A stretch of DNA of 64,000 bases from Dyella sp. AtDHG13 (GCF_003201105.1 NZ_QICJ01000011.1:1-64000); one strand, 5' to 3'. Numbered from the stretch's first letter, positions 1-8,916 are shown. Numbers and translations are program-made. Notes: generated from the letters alone by a model not told the origin.

Positions 1-441
1 ACGCAAGCCAATGCGCATCGCCACCGGCCGCCCCGCCGCCAGCTGCATCGCCTGCAAGGGATACGGATCGGCCGGGTCCGACACCACCAGCGCCAACCCT
101 TCCTCCCCCACCCGCACCGGCACCACGTGCTGCTGCTTCAGGAAACGCACCGACACATCCAACTCCGCCGGCGGCATGTCCGGCGCCTCGCGCGCCGACA
201 ACAAGGGCGTATCGAGCAACTCCGACCAGGCTTCCGCCAGGTCACGCTCCGACACCAGGCCCAGCCGCGCCATCAAGGCCGTCAGCGTGCCGTCGGGGGA
301 TTCCTCGTGCAGGCGGCGCGCGCGGGCGAGATCTGTGTCCTTCAGCCGCCCACGGGAGACCAGCAGCGCGCAGACCGCCGCCTCGCGGCCTTCCGTCGCC
401 GCACCCTCCGCATTGGCCGCCGGCTTGGCAACTGCCGACAT
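1..441 (-). CDS. gspE: Type II secretion ATPase GspE, N-terminal part (cut by window edge)
   Basis: The first 147 residues are visible; the rest lies beyond base 1. The fragment has the T2SS ATPase N-terminal domain layout: an early stretch LKDTDLARAR, then LGLVSERDLAEAW near residues 60-72, then a segment ending VRFLKQQHVVPVRV near residue 100. This is very close to what I recall of Xanthomonas XpsE. In that family the N-domain docks on GspL at the inner membrane and the C-terminal ATPase, not visible here, drives pseudopilus assembly. The ATG at 441 is preceded by a purine-rich GGGGTGAAG. The gene diverges from tatD across a gap of about 300 bp. A PilB-type ATPase is the main alternative, but the XpsE-like motifs make GspE more likely. 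Confidence 0.85.
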   Translation of the reverse strand, partial: MSAVAKPAANAEGAATEGREAAVCALLVSRGRLKDTDLARARRLHEESPDGTLTALMARLGLVSERDLAEAWSELLDTPLLSAREAPDMPPAELDVSVRFLKQQHVVPVRVGEEGLALVVSDPADPYPLQAMQLAAGRPVAMRIGLR

Positions 442-738
442 GCTTCACCCCGTTTCCTGATGGCTCGATCCCTTCGATGCCGCCCCCAACGACACCAAAG
501 CCGCATTGTTAACACACCCGCCCGCGAATGCGCGAGCACGGTTTCTCACCTCGGTTCATTGGTTTCGGACACCGTTCGATGCGCAACGTTCCATGGCCAC
601 AGCGTAAAGGCGGTCCATGACGAGCCGCCTTGCCGGTACCCACGGCCCGTCCGCGACATCTTGCGCCGGAAACCGCCCGGCGCGTTTCCCAGCCCGGATA
701 TCTCTGAGACAATCAAGGTTTTAGGCCTTCCCCTCGCT
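442..738. other. Intergenic gap between gspE and tatD
   Basis: A 297-bp divergent spacer that must hold both promoters. I saw no convincing ORF, repeat or strong -35/-10 pair in it. Confidence 0.6.
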
Positions 739-1533
739 ATGCAGCTTGTCGACATCGGCGCCAACCTTACCCACGAGTCGTTTCGCCACGACTTCGATGC
801 TGTGCTGCAGCGCGCGAAGGATCACGGGGTGGTGCAACTCATGGTCACCGGCGCGTCGAAGGATGGCAGCACGCATGCGCTGGCCCTGGCGCAGGCGCAT
901 CCGGGCCTGCTTTATGCGACCGCCGGCGTGCACCCGCACCATGCGATCGAGTACGACGACGCCACGGATGCCTTGCTGCGCGAGCTGGCTACGCATCCGG
1001 AGGTGCGCGCGGTGGGCGAGACGGGCCTGGACTACAACCGCAACTACTCGCCGCGCGATGTGCAGCTGGCCGTGTTCGAGAAGCAGCTGCAGATCGCGGT
1101 GGACGTGCAGAAGCCGCTGTTCCTGCACCAGCGCGATGCGCACCACGACTTCATCGCGCTGCTGCGCCGGTACCGCGACAAGGTGCCGGGTGCGGTGGTG
1201 CACTGCTTTACCGATACCGGCGAGGCGTTGCGCGACTATCTGGCGCTCGACTGCCATATCGGCTTCACCGGCTGGATCTGCGACGAGCGGCGCGGCACGC
1301 ACCTGCGCGAGCTGGTGAAGGAGATCCCGGCCAACCGCCTGCTGATCGAGACGGACGCGCCCTACCTGCTGCCACGCACCGTGCGGCCGCAGCCGTCGCA
1401 TCGCCGCAACGAGCCGATGTATCTGCGCCATATCTGCGACGAGATCGCACGTGATCGTGGTGAGTCGCCGCAGGAAACCGCAATGCACAGCACGGCGACG
1501 GCGCGGGCCTTTTTCGGCCTGCCTTCGGCCTGA
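739..1533 (+). CDS. tatD: TatD family metal-dependent DNase
   Basis: Encodes 264 aa, the usual TatD length. The protein starts with DIGANLTH and carries AGVHPH, GETGLDYNRN, FLHQRDAH, HCFTDT and the C-terminal ETDAPYLLPR block. These are the metal-ligand and active-site motifs of TatD hydrolases and align closely with E. coli TatD, including ITGW/FTGW-CDERRG and PSxRRNEP. TatD is a Mg-dependent 3'-5' exonuclease of the amidohydrolase superfamily, linked to DNA repair and, less clearly, to Tat quality control. The ATG at 739 matches the known N-terminus, although the frame stays open far upstream. The gene is monocistronic and followed by a palindromic repeat element. Confidence 0.95.
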   Translation: MQLVDIGANLTHESFRHDFDAVLQRAKDHGVVQLMVTGASKDGSTHALALAQAHPGLLYATAGVHPHHAIEYDDATDALLRELATHPEVRAVGETGLDYNRNYSPRDVQLAVFEKQLQIAVDVQKPLFLHQRDAHHDFIALLRRYRDKVPGAVVHCFTDTGEALRDYLALDCHIGFTGWICDERRGTHLRELVKEIPANRLLIETDAPYLLPRTVRPQPSHRRNEPMYLRHICDEIARDRGESPQETAMHSTATARAFFGLPSA

Positions 1534-1566
1534 GGGTCTGTTCAAATCTCGTACGAGTGCCGATAT

Positions 1567-1708
1567 CCCTCACCGTCATTCCGGCGCAGGCCGGAATCCA
1601 GTGGCTTCATGGTGCGGTTTTCGCCGAAGAGCCAAATGCTTTGACGTCACGCGATAACCGGTTACTTCCGCTACTGGATTCCGGCCTGCGCCGGAATGAC
1701 GGTGAGGG
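1567..1708. repeat. Composite palindromic element, copy A (142 bp)
   Basis: Two inverted copies of a core hairpin (CCCTCACCGTCATTCCGGCG at the left, its complement at the right) bracket a spacer of about 70 bp. The spacer is related in sequence to that of the element at 40470-40610. Outside the core, TGTTCAAATCTC at about 1539 and GAGATTTTGAACA at about 1724 form an outer inverted repeat, so the full unit may be about 200 bp. Confidence 0.85.
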
Positions 1709-1749
1709 CATTGGACCCTGCCCGGAGATTTTGAACAGCCTTTAAAAGC

Positions 1750-1775
1750 AAAGGCCCCGCCGTGGCGGGGCCTTT
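1750..1775 (-). terminator. Intrinsic terminator of the OmpA-like lipoprotein gene
   Basis: A GC-rich hairpin, AAAGGCCCCGCC-GT-GGCGGGGCCTTT, 22 bp past the stop codon of the lipoprotein gene. On the minus strand it is followed by GCTTTTAAA. Confidence 0.8.
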
Positions 1776-1797
1776 GTCGTGGCGGCAGCTGCAGGCT

Positions 1798-2370
1798 TTA
1801 CTGCAACGGCGCGTTGGTGATGACGATTTCCACGCGGCGGTTCTGCGCGCGGCCTTCCGGCGTGTCTTTGCTGGCCACCGGGTGGCGCTCGCCGTAGCCC
1901 TGGGCGGACATGATGCGGTCGGGCACGCCCTTCTTCGCCAGGTAACGGACCACTTCGTCGGCGCGGGCGGACGACAGCTCCACGTTGGACGGGAAGCGCG
2001 CCTTCAGCGCCTCGCCGATCGGCACGTTGTCGGTAAAGGCTTCCACGGCCACGCGCTGCTTGCTCAGCGTGGCCAGCGTGGGCGCGATCTTGTCCAGCGT
2101 CTTTTCGCCATTGGCGTTGAGCGTGTAGCCGCCTTCGGCGAACAGGATCTGGTCGACCACGGTGACCTTCAGCTCGCCCTTCAGCTGCTTGATGGTGGCG
2201 TCGTCCTTGCCGAGCTTGGCGGAGAGCTGCTTGTTGATCGCGGTGAGCTGGGCATCGTCGGCCTGGTACTGGTTGGCCTGCGCCACTTCCTTCTTGTACG
2301 TGCCTTCGGATACGCAGCCCACCGCGGCGGCCACCGCGCAGGCCAGCACGGCCATTCGTACGACTTTCAT
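1798..2370 (-). CDS. OmpA-like peptidoglycan-binding lipoprotein
   Basis: Encodes 190 aa. An N-terminal lipoprotein signal (LACAVAAAVGC, lipidated Cys at about residue 18) is followed by a short helical linker and a C-terminal OmpA domain with GYGERHPVASKDTPEGRAQN and NRRVEIVI, the consensus for diaminopimelate binding. The start at 2370 is set by AAGGAG 8 bp upstream; an upstream in-frame ATG would put a hydrophilic extension before the signal. By family knowledge it anchors the outer membrane to murein. It has its own terminator, so it is probably monocistronic. It resembles Pal but lacks Tol-Pal neighbours. Confidence 0.9.
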   Translation of the reverse strand: MKVVRMAVLACAVAAAVGCVSEGTYKKEVAQANQYQADDAQLTAINKQLSAKLGKDDATIKQLKGELKVTVVDQILFAEGGYTLNANGEKTLDKIAPTLATLSKQRVAVEAFTDNVPIGEALKARFPSNVELSSARADEVVRYLAKKGVPDRIMSAQGYGERHPVASKDTPEGRAQNRRVEIVITNAPLQ

Positions 2371-2508
2371 GTCTTGCTCCTTCGACGTGGTAACGAACAT
2401 GCACGGGCAGCAGGGCGACGTGGCCCTGCTTTCCCTGTGTCCGCTTACCTTATCGGCAGGCCTGCGGTGGATGAGTCTGAAAAGCCTGGAATCAAGGCGT
2501 TTTCGGCA

Positions 2509-3042
2509 TCAACCTACGACGCGCACGTCACCCGGTGCGAGGCCGTCGAGCGCATATGGCCCGATGCGCTCGCGAATGAGCCGCAGCGTGGGAAACCCGA
2601 CCGAGGCCGTCATGCGGCGCACCTGCCGGTTGCGGCCTTCGCGCAAGGTGATGCGCAACCAGCTGGTGGGAATGAGCTTGCGAAAGCGCACGGGCGGGTC
2701 GCGTGGCCACAACCATTCCGGTTCGATCGCGTGCTCCGCCTGGGCGGGCAGTGTGGGCCCGTCGTTGAGCTGCACGCCGCGACGCAGCGTGTCGATGGCT
2801 TCGTCGGTGATCTGCCCATCCACCTGCACGAGGTAGGTCTTGGGTTCCTTGTGGCGCGGATCGGTGAGCTTGTGCGCCAGGCGGCCGTCGTCGGTCAGCA
2901 GGAGCAGGCCTTCGCTGTCGTGGTCCAGCCGGCCCGCGGGATAGACGTCCTTTTGCCGCACGTAGTGCGCCAGCGTGGGACGGCCGTCCGCATCGCTGAA
3001 TTGGCAGAGCACGCCATACGGTTTGTTGAGCAGGATAAGCAT
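2509..3042 (-). CDS. rluE: 23S rRNA pseudouridine synthase, RluE type
   Basis: Encodes 177 aa of the RsuA/RluB/E/F family without an S4 domain, as in RluE. It starts [15 protein letters not shown] and has the catalytic-Asp motif [11 protein letters not shown] (Asp at about residue 40), the [11 protein letters not shown] segment, and the C-terminal [21 protein letters not shown] block. These match E. coli RluE, which makes pseudouridine 2457 in 23S rRNA. It is shorter than E. coli RluE only at the termini. The gene lies 36 bp downstream of the methyltransferase gene on the same strand and may be co-transcribed with it. Confidence 0.9.
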   Translation of the reverse strand: MLILLNKPYGVLCQFSDADGRPTLAHYVRQKDVYPAGRLDHDSEGLLLLTDDGRLAHKLTDPRHKEPKTYLVQVDGQITDEAIDTLRRGVQLNDGPTLPAQAEHAIEPEWLWPRDPPVRFRKLIPTSWLRITLREGRNRQVRRMTASVGFPTLRLIRERIGPYALDGLAPGDVRVVG

Positions 3043-3078
3043 GCAACGTGGGCCGCCACGGGCGGGCGGCCGCTCGAC

Positions 3079-3972
3079 TCAGTGACGCGACGGCGTCGCG
3101 GACGCATCGGGTTTTACGAAGCGCAGCGTCATGCGATCCGATTCGCCGATGGCGAGGTATTTCTGGCGATCCTGGTCGCCCAGCGTCAAGGTGGGCGGAA
3201 GCGTCCACACGCCCTGCGGGTAATCCTTGGTGTCCTTGGGGTTCGCGTTGATCTCGCTGGAACCCTGCAGCTGGAAACCCGCATCGGTGGCGAGCTTGAT
3301 CACCACGTTGGTGGGCAGGTAGCCGCTGTTCTTGACCGCCTCCAGGCTGGCGTTGTCGGCGGCGCGATGGTCTTCCACGCCCAGCACGCCACCGGGACGA
3401 AGCACGGCGAAGAAGGCTTTGAACATGGCCGGCGCGGTATTGGCTTCGACCCAGTTGTGCACGTTGCGGAAGGTCAGCACCATGTCGGCCGATCCTGGCG
3501 CGCCGAACGACGGCGCCTTGGGGTCGAACTCTTCCAATTGCGCCTTGCCGTAATGCGCGGGGTCGGCGGCGAACTTCGCCTTCAGCCCGTTGAGGTCGCG
3601 ACTGGCCTCGCCATCGGCCGCAGGCTTGGGCGTGGCGGCGATGTAATGCCCGTTGTCGCGCAGCAGGGGCGCAAGGATTTCCGTATACCAGCCGCCGCCC
3701 GGGGTGATCTCGATCACGGTGAGGTCCGGACGGATACCGAAGAACTGCAAGGTGGCCTTGGGATGGCGATAGACGTCGCGCGCCTTGTGCTCGGGCGAGC
3801 GCCAGTCGCCGGCAATCATTTGGTCGAGCTGGGATGCGGTGAAGTCGGTGGCGCTGGTGGGCGGCACCAGGGCCGCCGGCTGGTCCTGCACCTGCGCGCT
3901 GGCCGGCGCGGATTGGCTGCTGCACGCCGCCAGCAGCACGGCCGCCAGCCCCAGGTACACACGGCTCTTCAT
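3079..3972 (-). CDS. Methyltransferase-like lipoprotein (COG4798 type)
   Basis: Encodes 297 aa. The N-terminus MKSRVYLGLAAVLLAAC is a lipoprotein signal (Cys at residue 17). The body is a class I SAM-methyltransferase-like fold: VIEITPGGGWYTEIL is motif I, then DMVLTFRNVHNW, then VLRPGGVLGVEDHR. Proteins of this group are annotated as predicted methyltransferases, but the substrate is unknown. A secreted SAM enzyme is odd because SAM is cytoplasmic, so it may have lost or changed activity (inference). It is followed closely by rluE. Base composition is like its neighbours. Confidence 0.85.
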   Translation of the reverse strand: MKSRVYLGLAAVLLAACSSQSAPASAQVQDQPAALVPPTSATDFTASQLDQMIAGDWRSPEHKARDVYRHPKATLQFFGIRPDLTVIEITPGGGWYTEILAPLLRDNGHYIAATPKPAADGEASRDLNGLKAKFAADPAHYGKAQLEEFDPKAPSFGAPGSADMVLTFRNVHNWVEANTAPAMFKAFFAVLRPGGVLGVEDHRAADNASLEAVKNSGYLPTNVVIKLATDAGFQLQGSSEINANPKDTKDYPQGVWTLPPTLTLGDQDRQKYLAIGESDRMTLRFVKPDASATPSRH

Positions 3973-4140
3973 CGAAAACCCCTAGCGAAAACCACGAAAC
4001 GACGCGCAAAGCATAACGGGCGGAGCTTGCCGGCCACCATGTATACAAATGGTGGATGGCGAACGGCGTCTCTTGCCATCCGGCCTAGTGGAGCACGCGA
4101 AGCTGGAGAGGGTCTTTCGCGCGCCGACGCGTAGGCGCTG

Positions 4141-5058
4141 CTACGGCGAATCGTCGCCGTTGTGGCCGGTGGCATAGGACATGGCCTCGGCGTACTTGCC
4201 CGCCTCGCACAGCAGCCATTCGCGGAAGGTACGCAGGCCGGCGTGATCCTTCGCGTGCTCGGGATACACCAGGAAATACGACTCGGGAATCTGCTGGTAG
4301 CGATGGCCGAGCACCTTGAGCAGGCCGGCCTCGATCAGCGGCCGCGCCATCACCATGCGCCCCAGCGCCACGCCCATGCCTTCCAGCGCGGCACGCTGCA
4401 GGGCATCGGTGTTGTCGAAGTGTGCGACGTAGCGTAGCGGCAACTCGCCGCTGCCTTGCGCGAACCAGTCGCGCCAGCGGTCGCCGGGGTCGCCCAGCAG
4501 CGGCCAGCGCGCGAGGTCGCTGGGGTCCGCCTCGCCCATGCGTTCGAGCAAGGCGGGCGACGCCACCGGTGCGATCCATTCGCCGAACAGCCGCTCGGTG
4601 ATCAGGCCGGGCCAAGGGCCACGGCCGTAACGCACGGCGGCGTCCACCGGATCGCGCTCGAAGTTGACCAGTTCCACGCTGGATTGCAGGTTGAGCTGCA
4701 ACTCCGGATGCGCCGCCACCAGCCGCGCCAGGCGCGGCACCAGCCAACTGGACATCACGCCGGGGATCGCGCTCAACGTGAGCACGTCGTCACGGCGACA
4801 GCGGAAGCCGGCCATCGCGCGATCGATGCCTTCGAAATGGTGCCCCACCGCCTCCAACAGCCGCCGGCCTTCGTTGGTGAGCTGCACGCCGCGTGGGCCG
4901 CGCTCGAACAGCTTGCGCTCCAGCCGCTGTTCCAGCTGCCGCACCTGATGGCTGAGCGCACTGACGGTGAGATTGGCCTGCTCGGCGGCACGCGACAGGT
5001 TGCCCAGCCGGGCCACCTGGACGAACTGTTGGAGAAGATCCAGCGAGACGCGGGCCAT
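4141..5058 (-). CDS. LysR family transcriptional regulator (GcvA-like)
   Basis: Encodes 305 aa. The N-terminal winged helix-turn-helix spans residues 5-63 (LLQQFVQVARLGNLSRAAEQ, then LTVSALSHQVRQLEQRL), followed by the LysR substrate-binding domain with the VDAAVRYGRGPWPGL segment typical of the GcvA/AmpR-like clade. It probably senses a small molecule and controls its own divergent promoter region, where a perfect palindrome sits at 5124-5139. The only divergent gene is a small ORF of unknown function, so the regulon cannot be deduced. The ATG fits the family N-terminus. Confidence 0.93.
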   Translation of the reverse strand: MARVSLDLLQQFVQVARLGNLSRAAEQANLTVSALSHQVRQLEQRLERKLFERGPRGVQLTNEGRRLLEAVGHHFEGIDRAMAGFRCRRDDVLTLSAIPGVMSSWLVPRLARLVAAHPELQLNLQSSVELVNFERDPVDAAVRYGRGPWPGLITERLFGEWIAPVASPALLERMGEADPSDLARWPLLGDPGDRWRDWFAQGSGELPLRYVAHFDNTDALQRAALEGMGVALGRMVMARPLIEAGLLKVLGHRYQQIPESYFLVYPEHAKDHAGLRTFREWLLCEAGKYAEAMSYATGHNGDDSP

Positions 5059-5123
5059 CTTGAATATCTCTCAAGGCTGGCTTGCGAATATATCGCTTTT
5101 TCGCCACCCGTGATGGCTCTAAG

Positions 5124-5139
5124 TTGAGCGCAAGCTCAA
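5124..5139. promoter_or_regulatory. Palindrome in the LysR divergent spacer, putative operator
   Basis: TTGAGC-GCAA-GCTCAA is a perfect 6+4+6 inverted repeat, 66 bp upstream of the LysR start and 25 bp upstream of the small plus-strand ORF. LysR proteins usually bind a short dyad in such spacers. It is not an exact T-N11-A box. Confidence 0.45.
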
Positions 5140-5163
5140 ACCAAGGCACAATGGGAGGATGTC

Positions 5164-5355
5164 ATGAGCTCGCTCTTCACGAACCTGCTGTTCCTGCACG
5201 GCCACATCACGGACCCCGAGCTAGCCCGCCGGCTGGCCAATACACCTGAACCCACGTCCCGCCCCACGGGCAAGCGCGAGCGTACGCCGCGGCTGATGGA
5301 GGCTGTTCGCAAGAACGTGGCGCCGTCCAAGCTGGCGCATAGTGGATGCGGCTGA
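5164..5355 (+). CDS. Small protein of unknown function (63 aa)
   Basis: ATG preceded by GGGAGG at good spacing. The product starts MSSLFTNLLFLHGHITDPEL, then a basic, Pro- and Thr-rich middle and a short C-terminus ending HSGCG. No domain was recognised. The N-terminal 25 residues look like a real protein, with an amphipathic segment and GHITDPELARRLA. It diverges from the LysR gene, which makes it a candidate target of that regulator. It could be a spurious ORF; the ribosome site and divergent placement argue for it. Confidence 0.55.
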   Translation: MSSLFTNLLFLHGHITDPELARRLANTPEPTSRPTGKRERTPRLMEAVRKNVAPSKLAHSGCG

Positions 5356-5431
5356 TGAATGAAGACGCTGGCTTGGTTGGCCAGCATGTCCGATTCAAGC
5401 CTGCTTACGATCTCTCATGAACGCATGTTTC

Positions 5432-5473
5432 CCCTCACCGTCATCCCCGCGAAAGCGGGGATGACGGTGAGGG
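5432..5473. repeat. Palindromic element, solo hairpin copy
   Basis: A perfect 19-bp inverted repeat (CCCTCACCGTCATCCCCGC and its complement) around the loop GAAA. An outer motif, AGATTTTGAACGGGC, follows at about 5490. It lies 37 bp downstream of the beta-glucosidase stop and could stabilise the mRNA end. Confidence 0.85.
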
Positions 5474-5509
5474 AACGGGCATTGCTCAGAAGATTTTGAA
5501 CGGGCTCTG

Positions 5510-7741
5510 TTAAAGCCTCCCACCCGCAAGCTGCACGCTGACCGGCGTCCCGAGCGCTTCGGACGAAACCCCTTCCGCCACGCTGTACTGCCCGCCGCGT
5601 ATCACCCATCCATGCTTGGCGACGTCGAAATCCGCCAGCAAACGCGGCTCCAGCGGAATGCTCAGCGTGCGGTGCTCGCCCGGCTTGAGGAACACCTTGG
5701 CATAGCCCGCCAGGCGCGATGCCTTGGCGCCGGGCACGCGCACGTAGACCTGGGCGACGTCCGCGCCGGCGCGTGAACCGGTGTTGGTGACCTCCACCGT
5801 GGCCTTCAGCTGGTAACCGTTGGCGTCGATCTTCAGCTCGCCGTGCTTGAACTGCGTGTACGAGAGGCCATAGCCGAACGGGAACATCGGCTTGATGTCT
5901 TTGGACTGATACCAGCGATAGCCCACGTTGGCGCCTTCGATGGTGTAGTCCACGGCGGTGGGCGGCGTGCCGCCGCCCGCGCCGGGAAGCTCCTTGCGCG
6001 GCAGCTGTGAGAGATCGGCCGGCCAGCTCACCGGCAGGCGGCCGGAGGGGTTCACCTTGCCCGAGAGCAGATTGGCGATGGCCTTGCCGCCGTCGCCGCC
6101 GGGGTACCAGGTTTCCAGCACGGCAGCGACCCGGTCGAGCCACGGCATGGCGATGGGGCCGCCGTTCTCCAGCACCACGATGGTGCGCGGATTGGCCTTG
6201 GCCACGGCATCGACCAGCGCGTCCTGGTTGTCCGGCAGCGAGAGGTCCGGCGAGTCCAGCGATTCGGTCTGCCACTTCTGCACGAACACCACGGCCACCT
6301 GCGACTTCGCCGCAAGCGCGGCGGCGGCCGCCACGTCGTTGCCCTCGGCGAACTGCACATTGGCCTTAGGCGCGGCATCGCGCAGCGCCTTGAGCGGTGA
6401 GTAAGGGTGATACATCACCGGGCCCGGCCACGTGGTGGGCGCGATGCCGGGCACGGCGTTGCCGCCCATCGCGGTGACCAGCGACGAACCGCCGCCGGCC
6501 AGCACGCCCTTGTCGGCATGCGCGCCGATCACGGCGATGGACTGCAGTTTGCTCACGTCCAGCGGCAAGGTGTCGTGCTCGTTGCGCAACAGCACGGCGC
6601 CCGACTCCAGCGTCTGGCGCGCCACCTTCAGGTTGGCCTGCGGATCGATCGGCGCCTTGCCCGCGGGATACTGGAACACGCCCGCCGCGAACATGCTGCG
6701 CAGGATGCGCTGCACCATGTCGTCGATGCGCGATTGCTTCACCTCGCCCTTGGCCAGCGCGGCGCGCAGCGGCGCGTCGAAATACAGTGCCTTGTCGAAC
6801 ACTTCGCCAGCCGATTCCTGATCGAGGCCCGCGTTCACCGCCTTGGCCGCGCTGTGCGCGCCGCCCCAGTCGGACATCACGAAGCCCGGGTATTTCCAGT
6901 CGCGCTTGAGCACCTGGTTCATCAGGTAATCGTTCTCGCACGCCCAGTCGCCGTTGACCTTGTTGTACGAGCACATCACCGAACCGGGCTTGCCGCGCTC
7001 GATGGCCAGCTCGAACGCAAGCAGGTCCGACTCGCGCATGGCCTGCTCGCCGATCTGCACGTTGATGCTGTCGCGCGCCGTCTCCTGGTCGTTCAAGGCG
7101 AAGTGCTTGATGGTGGAGATGACGTGCTGGTCCTGGATGCCCTTGATGGCTTCGCCGACGATGGTGCCGGCGAGCAGGGGATCTTCCCCCGCGTACTCGA
7201 AATTGCGCCCGTTGCGCGGTTCGCGCGTGAGGTTGATGCCGCCGGCCAGCAGCACGTTGAAACCCTTGCTGTGCGCTTCGCCGCCGATCATCGCGCCACC
7301 GCGGTAGGCCACCTGCGGATCCCAACTGGCCGCGGTCACCGGCCCAGCCGGCAACGGCGTGGCGTGGTCGCCCGGGCGCATGCGGTCGGAGCTGGCCACG
7401 CCCAGGCCCGCATCACTCTCCTCCAGCGCGGGAATGCCCAGGCGATCGATCGGAGGGACATAACCCGCGGAGGCCATCGCACCCTTGGGGAACGGCTTGT
7501 CGGCGGGGCGATCCGGGCCGGCGTAATAGCTGTGGATGAGCTGGAACTTCTCGTCCTGCGTGAGCTGCGCGAGCAGCAGTTTCGCGCGCGCATCGGGCGA
7601 CAGCGTGGTGTCGTTCCACGGGCGGGCCGATGTCTGTGCCGATGCCATCCCTGCACCCGTGCACAAACCCATCACAATCACGCTCGTGAGAATCGCGCTG
7701 GTGAGAAACACGCGCCGCGGCGCCGCTGCCTTGCTCATCAT
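5510..7741 (-). CDS. Secreted beta-glucosidase, glycoside hydrolase family 3
   Basis: Encodes 743 aa, usual for GH3 enzymes of BglX type. It has an N-terminal signal sequence (hydrophobic stretch at about residues 11-33, ending MASAQ), a GH3 N-domain with KHFALNDQET and the nucleophile motif VMSDWGG (Asp291), a GH3 C-domain with LLRNEHDTLPL and WYPGGDGGKAIANLL, and a C-terminal fibronectin III-like domain. It should act in the periplasm or outside the cell on beta-linked oligosaccharides. The start at 7741 is chosen because GGAGG lies 7 bp upstream; an ATG 6 bp earlier is too close. It diverges from an aldo/keto reductase gene with a palindrome between them. Confidence 0.92.
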   Translation of the reverse strand: MMSKAAAPRRVFLTSAILTSVIVMGLCTGAGMASAQTSARPWNDTTLSPDARAKLLLAQLTQDEKFQLIHSYYAGPDRPADKPFPKGAMASAGYVPPIDRLGIPALEESDAGLGVASSDRMRPGDHATPLPAGPVTAASWDPQVAYRGGAMIGGEAHSKGFNVLLAGGINLTREPRNGRNFEYAGEDPLLAGTIVGEAIKGIQDQHVISTIKHFALNDQETARDSINVQIGEQAMRESDLLAFELAIERGKPGSVMCSYNKVNGDWACENDYLMNQVLKRDWKYPGFVMSDWGGAHSAAKAVNAGLDQESAGEVFDKALYFDAPLRAALAKGEVKQSRIDDMVQRILRSMFAAGVFQYPAGKAPIDPQANLKVARQTLESGAVLLRNEHDTLPLDVSKLQSIAVIGAHADKGVLAGGGSSLVTAMGGNAVPGIAPTTWPGPVMYHPYSPLKALRDAAPKANVQFAEGNDVAAAAALAAKSQVAVVFVQKWQTESLDSPDLSLPDNQDALVDAVAKANPRTIVVLENGGPIAMPWLDRVAAVLETWYPGGDGGKAIANLLSGKVNPSGRLPVSWPADLSQLPRKELPGAGGGTPPTAVDYTIEGANVGYRWYQSKDIKPMFPFGYGLSYTQFKHGELKIDANGYQLKATVEVTNTGSRAGADVAQVYVRVPGAKASRLAGYAKVFLKPGEHRTLSIPLEPRLLADFDVAKHGWVIRGGQYSVAEGVSSEALGTPVSVQLAGGRL

Positions 7742-7796
7742 CCTCATGCCTCCAGTGTCGGCGCGGCTACGCGTCGGCCTCACACAGGCGGCGCGT

Positions 7797-7820
7797 ATAC
7801 TCGCTCGGGTCCCCGAGTAT
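7797..7820. promoter_or_regulatory. Inverted repeat between GH3 and reductase genes, putative operator
   Basis: ATACTCG and CGAGTAT form a 7-bp dyad with a 10-bp centre, 43 bp upstream of the reductase start. TATACT at 7796-7801 inside it could be a -10 box for the reductase. No matching regulator gene is adjacent. Confidence 0.35.
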
Positions 7821-7862
7821 GCACCAACCCCACCTCCCCTTCAGCGAATCCGGAGCACATCC

Positions 7863-8807
7863 ATGCAACTGCGTCCCCTGGGCCGGTCTTCCCTTTCCGT
7901 CGCGCCGCTCGCCTTCGGCGGCAACGTCTTCGGCTGGAGCGTGGACGAGGAGCGCTCGTTCGAGCTGCTCGACGCCTTCGTCGACGCGGGCTTCAACCTG
8001 ATCGACACGGCCGACGTGTATTCGGCGTGGGTGCCCGGCAATCGCGGCGGCGAATCGGAAACCATCATCGGCAAATGGCTCAAGCGCAGCGGCAAGCGCG
8101 ACAAGGTGGTGATCGCCACCAAGGTGGCGAAGTGGGCCGAGCATCCTGGGCTGTCGCCGATGAACATCAACCAGGCCGTGGAAGGTTCGCTCAAGCGCCT
8201 GCAGACCGACTACATCGACCTCTACCAGTCGCACGAGGACGACGCCACCGTGCCGCTGCACGAGACGCTGGGCGCGTTCGGCAAGCTGATCGAGCAGGGC
8301 AAGGTGCGCGTGATCGGCGCCTCCAACTACGGCGCCGACCGGTTCGGCGAGGCGCTGAAGATCTCCGCCGAATATCACCTGCCCCGCTACGAAACCCTGC
8401 AGCCGGAATACAACCTGGTCAACCGCAAGGGCTACGAGAAGGAACTGGAGCCGCTGGTCATTGCCGAGAACGTCGGCGTGATCAACTACTACGCGCTCGC
8501 CAGCGGCTTCCTGAGCGGCAAGTACCGCACCGAAGCCGACTTCGCCAAGAGCGCCGCGCGCGGCGGCTCGGTGCGCAAATACCTCAACCCGCACGGCCTC
8601 GGCGTGCTCGCCGCGCTGGACAAGGTGGCCGCGGCGCACGGCGCGACGCCGGCGCAGGTGGCACTGGCGTGGTTGATCGCGCGCCCCAGCGTCACGGCGC
8701 CCATCGCCAGCGCCACCAGCGTTCCGCAGCTGCAGGAGCTGATCAAGGGCGTGGAGCTGCAACTGGGCAAGGATGAGATCGCCACGCTGGATCAGGCCAG
8801 CGCCTGA
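7863..8807 (+). CDS. Aldo/keto reductase
   Basis: Encodes 314 aa, a standard AKR TIM-barrel length. The catalytic tetrad is visible: Asp in LIDTADVY, Tyr of the same motif, Lys in VIATKVAKW, and His in LYQSHEDD. NADPH-binding features include RVIGASNY and the late ASATSVPQLQEL segment. These enzymes reduce aldehydes, ketones or sugars in the cytoplasm; the substrate is not predictable from sequence. The ATG has GGAG 8 bp upstream. It is divergent from the GH3 gene. Confidence 0.93.
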   Translation: MQLRPLGRSSLSVAPLAFGGNVFGWSVDEERSFELLDAFVDAGFNLIDTADVYSAWVPGNRGGESETIIGKWLKRSGKRDKVVIATKVAKWAEHPGLSPMNINQAVEGSLKRLQTDYIDLYQSHEDDATVPLHETLGAFGKLIEQGKVRVIGASNYGADRFGEALKISAEYHLPRYETLQPEYNLVNRKGYEKELEPLVIAENVGVINYYALASGFLSGKYRTEADFAKSAARGGSVRKYLNPHGLGVLAALDKVAAAHGATPAQVALAWLIARPSVTAPIASATSVPQLQELIKGVELQLGKDEIATLDQASA

Positions 8808-8891
8808 GTTAGGCAGGTCGATCCGTTGCGCTACGAAGGCGGCGGCGCAGACCTACAGAAATCCCGAAAGTCGTGCGCGCACACTGCAACG

Positions 8892-8916
8892 GCGCGCCAA
8901 CCGCACGCTGGCGCGC
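8892..8916. other. GC-rich hairpin downstream of the reductase
   Basis: GCGCGCCA and TGGCGCGC form a perfect 8-bp stem with a 9-base loop, 85 bp past the reductase stop. There is no T-run, so it is at best a weak terminator. The rest of 8808-9052 shows nothing recognisable. Confidence 0.35.

Noticed and set aside
11..460. Plus-strand 149-codon frame at the window start
   Set aside because: Opposite strand encodes a clear GspE N-terminal domain with ribosome site.
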